Positions 25,019-33,434 are shown, numbered from the stretch's first letter. The stretch is DNA of 36,402 nt from Oscillospiraceae bacterium (GCA_035353335.1 DAOPZJ010000026.1:1-36402), one strand, 5' to 3'. Made by a program: numbers and translations. Notes: generated by a model not told the origin, from the letters alone.

Positions 25019-25338
25019 GGCTGCGTCCTCAACGTCACGGTCACATCCGGCAGAATGTTATCGCCGATGTATTCGTAATGGATCGTATATTTTTCCTCAT
25101 TGGCAGATAACCCGTAATGGCTGCGCAAATATTCCACATCCGACGGATACCGCCCCTCCAGCGCGTAACACTGCATCGCAGCTTTTAAAACGCTGTCGCC
25201 GACAATCTTCCGGCCGCGCTCCGCACTCGAACGGTCATAGGCTTTTACGCCGAGCATTGCCGCAAGCACCGCAACCGCAAAGACCAACAGCCAACTCAAC
25301 GTTTTGCGAAGCGAATGGTCTTTTTCTTTTATAAACAT
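25015..25338 (-). CDS. Pseudopilin-like protein
   Basis: A 107-aa protein with a short basic N-terminus, one TM helix (LSWLLVFAVAVLAAMLGVKA) and a small soluble domain. CYALEGRYPSDVEYLRSHYGL matches the alpha-to-beta region of type II secretion and type IV pilin-like proteins. There is no Gly/Glu+5 processing site. GGGTGA lies four bases upstream of the ATG, overlapping the stop of the PilC gene. It is likely a minor pilin. Confidence 0.75.
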   Translation of the reverse strand: MFIKEKDHSLRKTLSWLLVFAVAVLAAMLGVKAYDRSSAERGRKIVGDSVLKAAMQCYALEGRYPSDVEYLRSHYGLSANEEKYTIHYEYIGDNILPDVTVTLRTQP

Positions 25339-25342
25339 ACCG

Positions 25343-26392
25343 TCACCCGATCGAATTCATGATCGCGGTAAGAGGCAGCATCACCGAGAGCAGCGCCAGA
25401 CCCACCATCACGCAAAGCACGATCACAATGGCGGGTTCGACTCTTCCTACCGCGGCCGAAATGCGTTCATCAGCCGCTTCTTTATATCTGCGCGCCGTTT
25501 CCGCCATTGCCTCCTCCGCCGCGCCCGCCTTAATGCCCGCAGACAGCAGTCCCGCCGAGAGGCCGGTCATCAAGCCGCTGCCGCTTACCGCCGAGCTGAA
25601 AGATTTGCCCTCCTCCAACAGCTGAAGGCACTTCTCGGCGTCTTTGGATACTTTTTTATCCCTGACAACGGTCATCGCACCTTTAATTGCCGTGCTGTAA
25701 TTTTCTCCTCCGGCCAACAACATTGCCGCCGCCGAACTGAAATCGGAAAGCGCCATTTCTCTTGAGAGCTTCCTGCCTCCGAAAACCGCGACTCCGATTT
25801 CGCGCACTCTCTCCCTGCCCTTTTCACGCGCCGATATCATCAGCAGCGCAAGGCCGGTACCTATAGTCAAAACGGCGATGGCGAATGCGATCCATTTTGA
25901 CGCTTCTCCGAAATTCAGCAAAGCGGTCGCCGTTGCCGAGAGCTCGATGCCCAAATCTTTATAAACCCCGGCAAAAACCGGGAGCACACTGACCGTCAGA
26001 ACCGTGACGACGATTACCATCAAGAGAAGCATGATCAGCGGATAAGTCACCGCGCGGCGGATATTCGACGAGATTTCGGAAAGCCGCTCATAATGCTCCG
26101 CCAGCCGTATGCAAACCTGCTGCAGTTTCCCCGAGGTTTCTCCGAGTCTCAGCATGCTGAGCATATACGCCGGAAAGACGCCGGTGCTTTCGGCGGCTTC
26201 CCAGAGCGGGCTCCCGCTTTCCAGTTTTTCATGCATCTTCCCGAGAATTTCGGCTTCGCGGCTGTCCGTGCAATCCGCCTGCATCGCGAAAACAGCAACC
26301 GCGGGTAAAATACCGGCTTTCATGATCATTGCAAGCTCGCGGTTGAATGCTCCGAGCTCTTCGTCAGTAAGTTTTCTAATTTTCGAAACCAT
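25343..26392 (-). CDS. pilC: PilC/GspF-family inner-membrane platform protein
   Basis: The polytopic membrane platform of type IV pilus and type II secretion machines. Two homologous T2SSF domains are visible. The first has AMIMKAGILPAVAVFAM, EKLESGSPLWEA and MLRLGETSGKLQQV, followed by TM helices near residues 150-175. The second has SSAAAMLLAGGENYSTAIKG, EEGKSFSSAV and a TM at the C-terminus (AIVIVLCVMVGLALLSVML). The chosen ATG (MVSKIRKLT) has AAAGGGTGG eight bases upstream; a GTG four codons earlier lies inside that site. 349 aa, usual length. Confidence 0.92.
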   Translation of the reverse strand: MVSKIRKLTDEELGAFNRELAMIMKAGILPAVAVFAMQADCTDSREAEILGKMHEKLESGSPLWEAAESTGVFPAYMLSMLRLGETSGKLQQVCIRLAEHYERLSEISSNIRRAVTYPLIMLLLMVIVVTVLTVSVLPVFAGVYKDLGIELSATATALLNFGEASKWIAFAIAVLTIGTGLALLMISAREKGRERVREIGVAVFGGRKLSREMALSDFSSAAAMLLAGGENYSTAIKGAMTVVRDKKVSKDAEKCLQLLEEGKSFSSAVSGSGLMTGLSAGLLSAGIKAGAAEEAMAETARRYKEAADERISAAVGRVEPAIVIVLCVMVGLALLSVMLPLTAIMNSIG

Positions 26393-26451
26393 TTTTATAA
26401 CCACCCTTTCGCAGTTCGGCTGAAAATCTACCTTTCAATCCGGGTCACATT

Positions 26452-27627
26452 CTAATAATGATATTTTTCCGTATAAGTGACGACTTTACTGTAAAGTGAA
26501 TTGAGCTTCGCATTGCTGCGATATGCCGCTACATAGGTCGGATCCATCATCAGCCATCCGTGACCGTCGTATAAAATAATACCGCTGATCCAGCCCTTAC
26601 CGTCCAGCCAGACGTCAATCCAGGCATGGTAGGCATCGCCCGTGTAGCCGATGACCAATTTACAGGGAATCCGATTATAACGCAGCATTCCCGCCATTAA
26701 ACTCGCATAATCGAAACAGATGCCTTTTTTGGCGGATAATACATTATCCAAAACCGGAATATAACCGGTCTTTACCGTTTTTGCAAACTCATAATCATAT
26801 ACAATGGTCTTTGTGACGTAATCGAAAATCGCTGAAGTCAGCTCCACATCGGTAGATATTCCTTTGGCGAGTTCTTCGGCTTTTGCTTTTGTGTTCGGCG
26901 CGGAGGCAAAATCGACGAATTGGTTGGAATATAAATACGGCAGAAAGTCGCTGCGCAGTTCGGCGGTGATCACACAGGAAAACATCACCGCATAGCTGGA
27001 TCCGCCGATTCCCTCCACAATATTCACCGTATAAGTTCCGCTGCCCTGATTCAAAGGCAATATCTCATTTTTGTTTGCCGCGATGTCGTAGTTATATGTA
27101 GTGCCCCCGCTCTTGATCAGCTGGGCTTTCAACCGTCCCCCGGCACCGCTCCCGCCGTATTTGACGATGATATAACCCTCCGACAGATTGCTGCAGTCGA
27201 CGCTCCCTCCCTCTTCGCCGGACCGGACGTCGGCTCCGTAAACGATCTCCCTCGTCTCGGGGGTATCGGGCGAATAAACGCGTTTGACAGGGCCGCTCGG
27301 GACAGACGATTCTGTCTGTGAAGCCGCTTGAGATGACGCCGGGAGTGAGGAATCCGGATTCGCCGTTTTCGACGATGCAACCGAGGTCTTAGGCGCAGAC
27401 GATGCGGCAGAAGATATTTCAGAAGAAAGCGTTAAAACCGAATCCGCGGAACCGATGGAGCCGCTGCTCTGCGGTTCCGGCTGTGACATGGCGGCAGAGG
27501 CCGAAGAGGCGGCGGAAAAAGAGGAAAAGGATGAAGACGATGTCTTTGATACGGGTGCGCAGGAGCCCGTTGAAAACATCGCCAGAATCAACGCCGCAAA
27601 AAATGCCGTTATCTTCTTTTGTTCCAT
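26452..27627 (-). CDS. Transglutaminase-like lipoprotein
   Basis: A 391-aa exported protein. The signal sequence ends MFSTGSC, a plausible but atypical lipobox with Thr at -3. A long Ser/Ala-rich linker fills about residues 30-120. A beta-rich middle domain follows, and then a transglutaminase-like core with the Cys-His-Asp triad: KKGICFDYASLMAGM near 300, DAYHAWIDVWL near 329 and MMDPTYVAA near 361. Such cores act as cysteine proteases or crosslinkers on the cell surface. AAGGAA lies before the ATG. It stands between the regulator and pilC, so it may process or crosslink the pilus-like fibre or its substrate; that link is inferred. Confidence 0.88.
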   Translation of the reverse strand: MEQKKITAFFAALILAMFSTGSCAPVSKTSSSSFSSFSAASSASAAMSQPEPQSSGSIGSADSVLTLSSEISSAASSAPKTSVASSKTANPDSSLPASSQAASQTESSVPSGPVKRVYSPDTPETREIVYGADVRSGEEGGSVDCSNLSEGYIIVKYGGSGAGGRLKAQLIKSGGTTYNYDIAANKNEILPLNQGSGTYTVNIVEGIGGSSYAVMFSCVITAELRSDFLPYLYSNQFVDFASAPNTKAKAEELAKGISTDVELTSAIFDYVTKTIVYDYEFAKTVKTGYIPVLDNVLSAKKGICFDYASLMAGMLRYNRIPCKLVIGYTGDAYHAWIDVWLDGKGWISGIILYDGHGWLMMDPTYVAAYRSNAKLNSLYSKVVTYTEKYHY

Positions 27628-27650
27628 ACTTTTCCTTAAAAAAAGAAGGC

Positions 27651-28898
27651 CTATTCGGCCAACTCGATTTGCTGAAGTTTATAACTGATCGTCATCCAGT
27701 TTTTACGGTTGTTTTTATAAAACGCGCCGATGATTCGCCGCATTACCATCTCGCCGTCCTCGAAGGTCAGCGCCGGGAGCATGATAACAAATTGCTGCGG
27801 ACTGTATTTGGCCACGACGTCGCCTTTTCGCAGCGACGTCAAAATGCTCTCTTCCAAATGATCCATAACCGAAACCAGAGATTTTATCGGAGGCATTTTA
27901 CCGGTCTGTGCCGAGACAGTCATCAAAGCTACATAAATTGAAAGACCCAGCCTTGCCGCGCGCCTTGCCTCAAGCCGGTAGGCCTCGCGGAAAAAGCCGT
28001 ATTCGCAGTAGAACGCGCCTTTTGTTTTTTCCGATTCGCGCAGGTCTTCAAAAATCATGGAAAGATCCGTTTCATAATCTTTTTGGATTTTCATGATCTC
28101 TTCATACAGCCGGTGCAGTTCCTCGGAGGGTTTTACTCCCAAATTGCGGTAGAGAAGATCGGTTATTGTTTTGTATTTTTCCATTGCCGCCTGTTCTTTG
28201 CCCTGACGAAGCAGAGCGGTAATCAGCAGGCAATAGAGTTTTTCGTCCATTGAGTCGTGTTGAAGAGCCTTCGTGCAGTAATCCTCCATTTCCCCATACA
28301 GACCCCTCGCCTGCAGCAAATCGGATATGCTGTATACAGCGTTGAGATACATCGTATGATAATGGGTCTGGAGCGTAATTACCCAGAGTTCGCTCACCAG
28401 TTTCTGCAAAAAATCTCCGCGGTATAAACGCAGTGCTTTAGCATAGTAATCGATGGCCTCTTCTTCGGAAACACCCTTGGCTGCGGCTCGTTTGCACAGC
28501 CGCTCGAATTGCTCGACATCGACAACGCATTTGACCTCGGGATTGAGGCAATAGCTGCCGCGCTGAGCGATAATCAGTTCGCCGGAAGGGTCAATCGGTG
28601 CCAAAAACGCTCTTACCCGATAAAGCAGGGTTTTGAGGGCGCTGATGAGATTGTCGCTTTCGCTGTCGTCATTTCCCCATAAGAGATCAAAAAACTCTTC
28701 GTGCGAAATACGCTTGCCGCGATTGGTGATGATATAGGCAAGAAAATTCCACATTTTCATCGATCGGTTGGCCGCATCGGAGACGACGCCGTTTCCCGCG
28801 CGAATCTCAAAACGGCCGAGCATCGAAATATAGACCAGGTCGGAATTTTCTTCAGACACAGCTGCGGCTGCGGTGATCTTCCCGGGTTTTACATCCAT
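27651..28898 (-). CDS. SARP-like regulator with a degenerate GGDEF-like C-terminus
   Basis: A 415-aa cytoplasmic regulator. Residues about 20-115 form an OmpR-type winged helix (LGRFEIRAG, FLAYIITNRGKRISHEEF, LLYRVRAFL, GSYCLNP). Residues 125-270 form a bacterial transcriptional activator (BTAD) TPR domain, with AIDYYAKALRLYRGDFL and YRNLGVKPSEELHRLY. The last 110 residues read LRKGDVVAKYSPQQFVIMLP, which lines up with the GGDEF fold but with SPQQF in place of GGDEF, so it should not make cyclic-di-GMP. AGGAGGG lies before the ATG. It heads the operon and is the obvious candidate activator; what it senses is unknown. Confidence 0.85.
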   Translation of the reverse strand: MDVKPGKITAAAAVSEENSDLVYISMLGRFEIRAGNGVVSDAANRSMKMWNFLAYIITNRGKRISHEEFFDLLWGNDDSESDNLISALKTLLYRVRAFLAPIDPSGELIIAQRGSYCLNPEVKCVVDVEQFERLCKRAAAKGVSEEEAIDYYAKALRLYRGDFLQKLVSELWVITLQTHYHTMYLNAVYSISDLLQARGLYGEMEDYCTKALQHDSMDEKLYCLLITALLRQGKEQAAMEKYKTITDLLYRNLGVKPSEELHRLYEEIMKIQKDYETDLSMIFEDLRESEKTKGAFYCEYGFFREAYRLEARRAARLGLSIYVALMTVSAQTGKMPPIKSLVSVMDHLEESILTSLRKGDVVAKYSPQQFVIMLPALTFEDGEMVMRRIIGAFYKNNRKNWMTISYKLQQIELAE

Positions 28899-28981
28899 CG
28901 TAACCCTCCTTTACGACTGCAATCAGGAAACAAATATACCGCCCCGGCCTTAATTTTTAATTGTACAGCCAAAGCGGTTAC

Positions 28982-29010
28982 ATTATATCATACAATTATG
29001 CCAAAGAAAA
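28982..29010 (-). promoter_or_regulatory. Candidate promoter of the SARP-pilus operon
   Basis: Minus strand: TATAAT (28982-28987) with a weak TTTTCT (29005-29010) 17 bases upstream. The -35 is poor, so an activator may be needed. The leader is about 80 bases. Confidence 0.4.
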
Positions 29011-29074
29011 GGCATTTTTAAAATATTTTGCGGTTATATGTCCGAAAATATACCTTTTTATAGGCGCCAATGGA

Positions 29075-30097
29075 TCATTTTACGGCTTTCTCGGCATATT
29101 CTTTCGCCAATCTGACATAAGTCACATAATCGGACATCTTGACGCTCGGCGGGGTCTGATGGTCGACCGAAGCGACATAACGCCCGTGCCGTAACGCCGG
29201 GAGCAGCCGTTCGAACTCCGCCCGCATGCTCTTTTCGGCATCGAAATTCGGGTCTTGCCTTCCGTTGAACATGCACATCTTGTCAAATCCGCCGACCCAG
29301 ATAAAGTCGGGAAACTTTTTCGAAAGCTCGACGATATCGACGCCGGCCTGCCGTTCCAGCGGCAGAATGCCCTCCATGCCCGCGCCGATCAGCCAGGGTA
29401 CCATCTTGGAGATATCGCCGTCCGAGTCGACGACGGCTTTGATGCGGTGCTTTTTGAGCTCGGGGATGATGCGCTGATAATAGGGCTTCATAAATTCGTC
29501 GAAGATGTCTTCGGACAGCATCGGCCCGTTGTTATACGACATGTCCTCGGCAAATGTCATAAAGTCGGGCTCGATAATCGCGGTGAGTTTTTCCAGCATC
29601 CGTAACTGCCAATTCACTAAGTCCTCACAGATCTCGTGATACATCTCCGGCTCGTCGTAAAACGAATACAGGTGCGGCTCAATGCCGAGCAGCACGCGCG
29701 GCCACCAAAAGAAGCCGTCCATGGTGAACCAGGTGATCTCGCCCTGCTGCTGCAATTTTGCGGCTTCCTTGAGACGTTCCTTGATCGGTTCGACGGCGTC
29801 GGGGAGAATCCAGCCGTTTTTGCGGGCCTCGCGGTACTGCTGAATATTATGAATGACGGGTGCGCCGTGAGAAATCGGTTTGGGCAGATCGGGTGTGCTG
29901 TGCTGCAGCCAAAACTGATAATTTCGGTCCATATTGAAATAATCATAAATCCCGACCCTGCCGAGGTCTTTCGGTAAGCCCTGGCTCTCCCAGTTTTGGA
30001 CGGTTTTGTCCCACCATCCGGCCCATTCGATCACAGGCAGCCGGTCATCGGGTTTTTTGCCGTTAAAAATGCACTGCAGACGTTCTCTCGGTGTCAT
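29075..30097 (-). CDS. Uroporphyrinogen decarboxylase-superfamily protein, variant metal site
   Basis: A 340-aa (beta/alpha)8-barrel protein of the URO-D/MtaA-like superfamily. Family features are MTPRERLQCIFNGKKPD, FWWPRVLLGI, FMTFAEDMSYNNGPMLS and DFIWVGGFDK. At the position where methyltransferase members carry a zinc-binding HxCG, this one has VVDSDGDIS, so the usual metal ligands are missing. It is probably not a heme-pathway decarboxylase, given its neighbour and sequence. A corrinoid or other methyl-transfer partner, or a non-catalytic partner, is possible. The start ATG has AGGGGA about ten bases upstream; the longer reading to 30208 runs into the preceding gene. Confidence 0.85.
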   Translation of the reverse strand: MTPRERLQCIFNGKKPDDRLPVIEWAGWWDKTVQNWESQGLPKDLGRVGIYDYFNMDRNYQFWLQHSTPDLPKPISHGAPVIHNIQQYREARKNGWILPDAVEPIKERLKEAAKLQQQGEITWFTMDGFFWWPRVLLGIEPHLYSFYDEPEMYHEICEDLVNWQLRMLEKLTAIIEPDFMTFAEDMSYNNGPMLSEDIFDEFMKPYYQRIIPELKKHRIKAVVDSDGDISKMVPWLIGAGMEGILPLERQAGVDIVELSKKFPDFIWVGGFDKMCMFNGRQDPNFDAEKSMRAEFERLLPALRHGRYVASVDHQTPPSVKMSDYVTYVRLAKEYAEKAVK

Positions 30098-30113
30098 AAA
30101 AATTGTTCCCCTT

Positions 30114-31223
30114 TTACTTATGGTAAACGCCGTACTCGTGCGCCGTGTTGTAGGCGGCAAGCACGTTTTCCAGCGGGCTGTTGTCCTGAATCGCATGGGT
30201 CGGGGCAAACGCGTAACCGCCGCCCGGCATCATGATGTCCAGCGTCTCTTTACAGTTCTTGATGACATCCTCGACGGTACCGTAGGCGAGCGGCCCCGCG
30301 GTCGAGATGCAGCCATGGAAAGCCAGCCGGTCGCCGTAGGTCTTTTTCAGATACGCCGGGGCCATATTGGCTGCTTCGGGCTGCAGCGTATCGACAATGT
30401 TGATGCCGATCTCGATAAAATCATTAAACGCCCAGCTCGACGAGCCGCAGGAGTGGATCATTGACATCTTTCCGTAATGCTGTGCCAGCCGGGTGAACTT
30501 CTCATGGACCGGACGGATATGGCGCAAATACAAATCGCGGCCGATGATCGGGCCCTTCTGGGTGCCCAAATCTTCGCCCATCCAGAAAAATGTGATATCA
30601 TCGTGAAACTTCTCAAACATCCGCTCCATAACCGCAAGCTGTTGATCGGTTTTGCGTTTGATATAAGTAAGCGTGGCTTCATCGTCGGTGATCAGGTTGA
30701 CAAGCACTTCCTCCATGCCCATCAGCATACCGGTCGAGTTGATGATGTCCCCGACTCCGGCATGGCCGAAATAGATGGCCTTATCGGTGTTGGCGCGCAA
30801 AAAATCGCGGCACCCCTCATAGTTATAATCATCGGGATCGGGCATCGGCCAGTTAGCAATGGTCTCTTCGTCGGCACCCGCCAGCGGGAAATCACAGTAG
30901 TCCTGATATCCGCCCGAGCCATGCTCAACCCAACGGGTATGGATGCCGGAGGTGGGATCAACCGAGATACCGGGTTTATTCGACGGTTCGAACAGCGGTT
31001 TGCCGATATATCTCGGCCAAATGCCGAAAAAGTCGCAGCCGAGACCCATTTTTACGGCATACCGGTCACCGGGATCAACACCGAGCGCCGCCGCAACCTT
31101 GCGGTTGATGCCGGCATTGGTCTCATAATCGATCGGAACCCGATCCGGAATTTCTCGCGCAAACGCCGTCAGCACCCGCTGACGGGAAGTCATTTCGGTT
31201 TTTTTAATGTTGATAACGCCCAT
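30114..31223 (-). CDS. Uroporphyrinogen decarboxylase-superfamily protein (MtaA-like)
   Basis: A 369-aa barrel protein of the URO-D/MtaA/CmuA superfamily. It begins with TSRQRVLTAFAREIPDRVPID. The active-site region MIHSCGSSSW near residue 254 keeps the HxCG zinc ligands found in methylcobamide:CoM-type methyltransferases. The tail GGGYAFAPTHAIQDNSPLENV is also typical. It lies 16 bases upstream of a second superfamily member, so the two probably work as a pair, perhaps in demethylation of methoxylated or methylated substrates. No corrinoid protein is encoded in the window. AAAGGGTGG lies about nine bases upstream; a start at MTSRQR is also possible. Confidence 0.88.
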   Translation of the reverse strand: MGVINIKKTEMTSRQRVLTAFAREIPDRVPIDYETNAGINRKVAAALGVDPGDRYAVKMGLGCDFFGIWPRYIGKPLFEPSNKPGISVDPTSGIHTRWVEHGSGGYQDYCDFPLAGADEETIANWPMPDPDDYNYEGCRDFLRANTDKAIYFGHAGVGDIINSTGMLMGMEEVLVNLITDDEATLTYIKRKTDQQLAVMERMFEKFHDDITFFWMGEDLGTQKGPIIGRDLYLRHIRPVHEKFTRLAQHYGKMSMIHSCGSSSWAFNDFIEIGINIVDTLQPEAANMAPAYLKKTYGDRLAFHGCISTAGPLAYGTVEDVIKNCKETLDIMMPGGGYAFAPTHAIQDNSPLENVLAAYNTAHEYGVYHK

Positions 31224-31256
31224 TTTTTAAAGCCACCCTTTCGCACCTTTTTGAAT

Positions 31257-31319
31257 GTTTGGTTTTCCCGGCGAAGCCAAAGGACCAAACTCTCTGTTTG
31301 AAAAATTTATTTTTCAAAT
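31257..31319. repeat. Two adjacent intergenic palindromes
   Basis: First, GTTTGGT/ACCAAAC arms (31257-31263 and 31284-31290) around a GGC-GAA-GCC core. Second, the AT palindrome 31296-31319 with GTTTGAAAAAT and ATTTTTCAAAT arms, closely matching the one at 4735-4757. They lie between the membrane protein gene and the URO-D pair and may end or modulate transcription on either strand. Confidence 0.5.
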
Positions 31320-31321
31320 CC

Positions 31322-31858
31322 TTATCCGATCATTTTTTTCAGCCGGTCATGAAGCCGTCTCATATACAACATAATTAACTTTGACAGCGCGATATCGTAG
31401 AAGATAAAAGCAATGTTTCCGAGTCCCCACAGAAGCGGAATGCTGTATCGGCCGAGCACCGTGTCCTCAAACCCGGTCACGAAAAACAACCGGGTGCTCA
31501 AAAAGTAAAATCCCACCAACGCGAGGTTGAAAACCGCCAGCTTGACCGCCCAGCAAAGCACGTTCGATTTGATCTTCTCAAACGGGGCTTTCGCAATCGG
31601 GTACCACCCCAGGACGCAGCAAAATAATATTCCCGCCTCTTTATCGGTGATCAGCAGCATCGAAAGCAAACCCACCGCGGCAAACGCGCTCACCGAAGTT
31701 TTGAAACCGAACTCGATCACGAGCGGAACGAGCAGCATCCCCGCCAGCGCCGCCAGCGAATACGATGCCGTCGGCAGCACGCCCGCAAGCAGCATCAGCG
31801 CCAGCGCCAGCGCCGTGATCACGCCGCCGAACGCCACGGACCTTGTTTTGGTTTTCAT
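31322..31858 (-). CDS. Polytopic membrane protein, possibly ECF-transporter S-component-like
   Basis: A 178-aa protein with about five or six TM segments and basic ends. The start TRSVAFGGVITALALALML and the following LVPLVIEFGF resemble substrate-binding S components of ECF transporters, which are of this size. Substrate is unknown, and no ECF ATPases are nearby. GGAGG lies five bases before the ATG, 34 bases after the J-domain gene. Confidence 0.7.
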   Translation of the reverse strand: MKTKTRSVAFGGVITALALALMLLAGVLPTASYSLAALAGMLLVPLVIEFGFKTSVSAFAAVGLLSMLLITDKEAGILFCCVLGWYPIAKAPFEKIKSNVLCWAVKLAVFNLALVGFYFLSTRLFFVTGFEDTVLGRYSIPLLWGLGNIAFIFYDIALSKLIMLYMRRLHDRLKKMIG

Positions 31859-31892
31859 CGCTTCCTCCGCAATTCAAATCAGAATTCAGAGT

Positions 31893-32513
31893 TTAACAGC
31901 ACGTGCACAAGTCGCCGCCCATACATTCGCAGCAGGTGTCGGCGCAGCACAGACCCGTGCACATGTCGCAGGGGCCGCAATTATTTCCGCAGCCGCCGGT
32001 TCCGGTCTGGCGATAAGGCCCGTTTGGCTGTTGGTTGGGTGAACCGTAATTCCCCGAGCGCTGCCACTTGACGCGGCTTGTCGCCGAGGCGTATTCGTTG
32101 TTTTGAGGATCCATGTTGGCCGCGCGCTCGTAATTCGCCGCCGCCTGCTCCATCCAGCCGCGCCGTTCGAATACGACGCCTTTTAAATAATACCATTCCG
32201 CGTTTCGGGCCGAGCTCGGAAAGCGCTCCAACGCGCTGTCGGCACCCGCATAATCTCCGCGCGAAATAAAGCCGCGGACTTCGGCGAACTGCGTGCTGCC
32301 TGTGCCCTCGCCCGCGCCCGAATTGCCTCTGCGGGCAGACATGACGCGGTCATAGGCGTCATTGATCTGCTGCATCTTCTCTTTGGCTAAATCGGCCATC
32401 GGATTTCCGTTGTAATTGTCGGGGTGATATTTGCGCGCCAGTTCGCGGTAGGCGGCCTTGATCTGCTCTTCGGTGGCATTCGGGGCCACTCCGAGCACTT
32501 CATAAGGATCCAT
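31893..32513 (-). CDS. J-domain protein with TPR-like middle and Cys-rich tail
   Basis: A 206-aa co-chaperone-like protein. The N-terminal J domain (residues 1-65) begins DPYEVLGVAPNATEEQIKAAY and has the HPD loop in RKYHPDNYNG that stimulates DnaK. Residues about 90-150 form TPR-like helices. The last 34 residues hold 12 cysteines and end in Cys-Thr-Cys-Cys at the C-terminus. It lacks the G/F region and standard zinc repeats of DnaJ, so it is a specialised J-protein. The tail may bind metal or, more speculatively, be lipidated. It follows the DUF5685 gene after a 38-base gap. Confidence 0.88.
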   Translation of the reverse strand: MDPYEVLGVAPNATEEQIKAAYRELARKYHPDNYNGNPMADLAKEKMQQINDAYDRVMSARRGNSGAGEGTGSTQFAEVRGFISRGDYAGADSALERFPSSARNAEWYYLKGVVFERRGWMEQAAANYERAANMDPQNNEYASATSRVKWQRSGNYGSPNQQPNGPYRQTGTGGCGNNCGPCDMCTGLCCADTCCECMGGDLCTCC

Positions 32514-32551
32514 TTATATCCGTTCCTTTCATAAAAAATCAGGTTGTATTC

Positions 32552-33403
32552 TCAGTTTGTTTTGTGAAAATTGTGTCTGTCGTTTTGCTTTTTTATTTTT
32601 CCGGTGTCGGGGCTCATGATGTCATTTTGAACTTTAAGCGTCCCCAACTCTATTATATTATCGATAACAGGGTGATGATATTGTGAGGGAAGTTTATCAT
32701 ACCGCGCTGAGACCTCGGTTACGCACAGGTTCAAAACCTCGATTCTGCGTTCCGGACAGGCCTTGAACGGATTGAATCCGCCGCTCTTTTGATCTTTTTT
32801 CAAATCGTCCGCCGCGTCGATCAGATATACCCAGCGCCCCAGCATGTACCCGAACTCATATACTGAGCGTTTTCCTGCCGGATTTTGTTCGCAGCTTTCT
32901 AATAGTTTTCCGAGCGCGGCCGCGGTCGGGTCTGCGGCCAAGTCGATTCCGGAATCGGGGTCTTTTTCAACGCGCAGCTGATTTTCAAAACCCTCGGCGA
33001 TGATCGCGCGCAGTCCGGGATAATCCCGCTCCGCCCGCTTAAGCGGTCTTTTGAAAAACGGTTTGAACAGTATTCGCAGCCGTTTTCCGTCGGCAATGTC
33101 GTCGCAGAGCTTATAATAGCTCATCACCACCGCCGCCGCCGCACTGAATTTGGTGGCCTCGTTTTGACACAAAGGCCGTTTTTTGGCCGGATTCACCGCG
33201 CACCGAAACGGTTTTGTCACTTCGTTCTCCCCGGTCGCGCACATCCGAAACAATGCCGCAAAAACAAAATCATAGGAAAGCGAAAGCCGAAGCATCGGCG
33301 CGTATTGCTGAAGGTCGCGGCACACCCCGCAGTAAACCGCCTTGTAATTATCATATTCGCAAACGAGCAGCCGCGGGGTAAACGGCTTGATATAACCAAA
33401 CAT
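32552..33403 (-). CDS. DUF5685-family protein with Asp-rich motifs
   Basis: A 283-aa protein beginning MFGYIKPFTPRLLVCEYDNY with the CGVCRDL motif typical of DUF5685. Helical throughout. Two Asp-rich stretches resemble class I isoprenoid-synthase metal sites: DDIAD in YKLCDDIADGKR near residue 100, and DAADDLKKD near residue 196. The family has no assigned function that I know. The start chosen has AAAGGAC eight bases upstream; an ATG six codons earlier lies ahead of that site. First gene of the group with the J-domain and membrane proteins. Confidence 0.82.
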   Translation of the reverse strand: MFGYIKPFTPRLLVCEYDNYKAVYCGVCRDLQQYAPMLRLSLSYDFVFAALFRMCATGENEVTKPFRCAVNPAKKRPLCQNEATKFSAAAAVVMSYYKLCDDIADGKRLRILFKPFFKRPLKRAERDYPGLRAIIAEGFENQLRVEKDPDSGIDLAADPTAAALGKLLESCEQNPAGKRSVYEFGYMLGRWVYLIDAADDLKKDQKSGGFNPFKACPERRIEVLNLCVTEVSARYDKLPSQYHHPVIDNIIELGTLKVQNDIMSPDTGKIKKQNDRHNFHKTN

Positions 33404-33434
33404 ATAAAGCCGTCCTTTCATTTGAGTTGGGATG

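Noticed and set aside
28973..28981. AAAGCGGTT near the SARP promoter as a second HisR-like site
   Set aside because: Only one half-site matches the his dyad; the second arm is missing, so chance is likely.
30477..31301. 274-aa plus-strand reading frame over the URO-D gene
   Set aside because: Antisense to a well-supported family member, no recognisable motif and no ribosome site.
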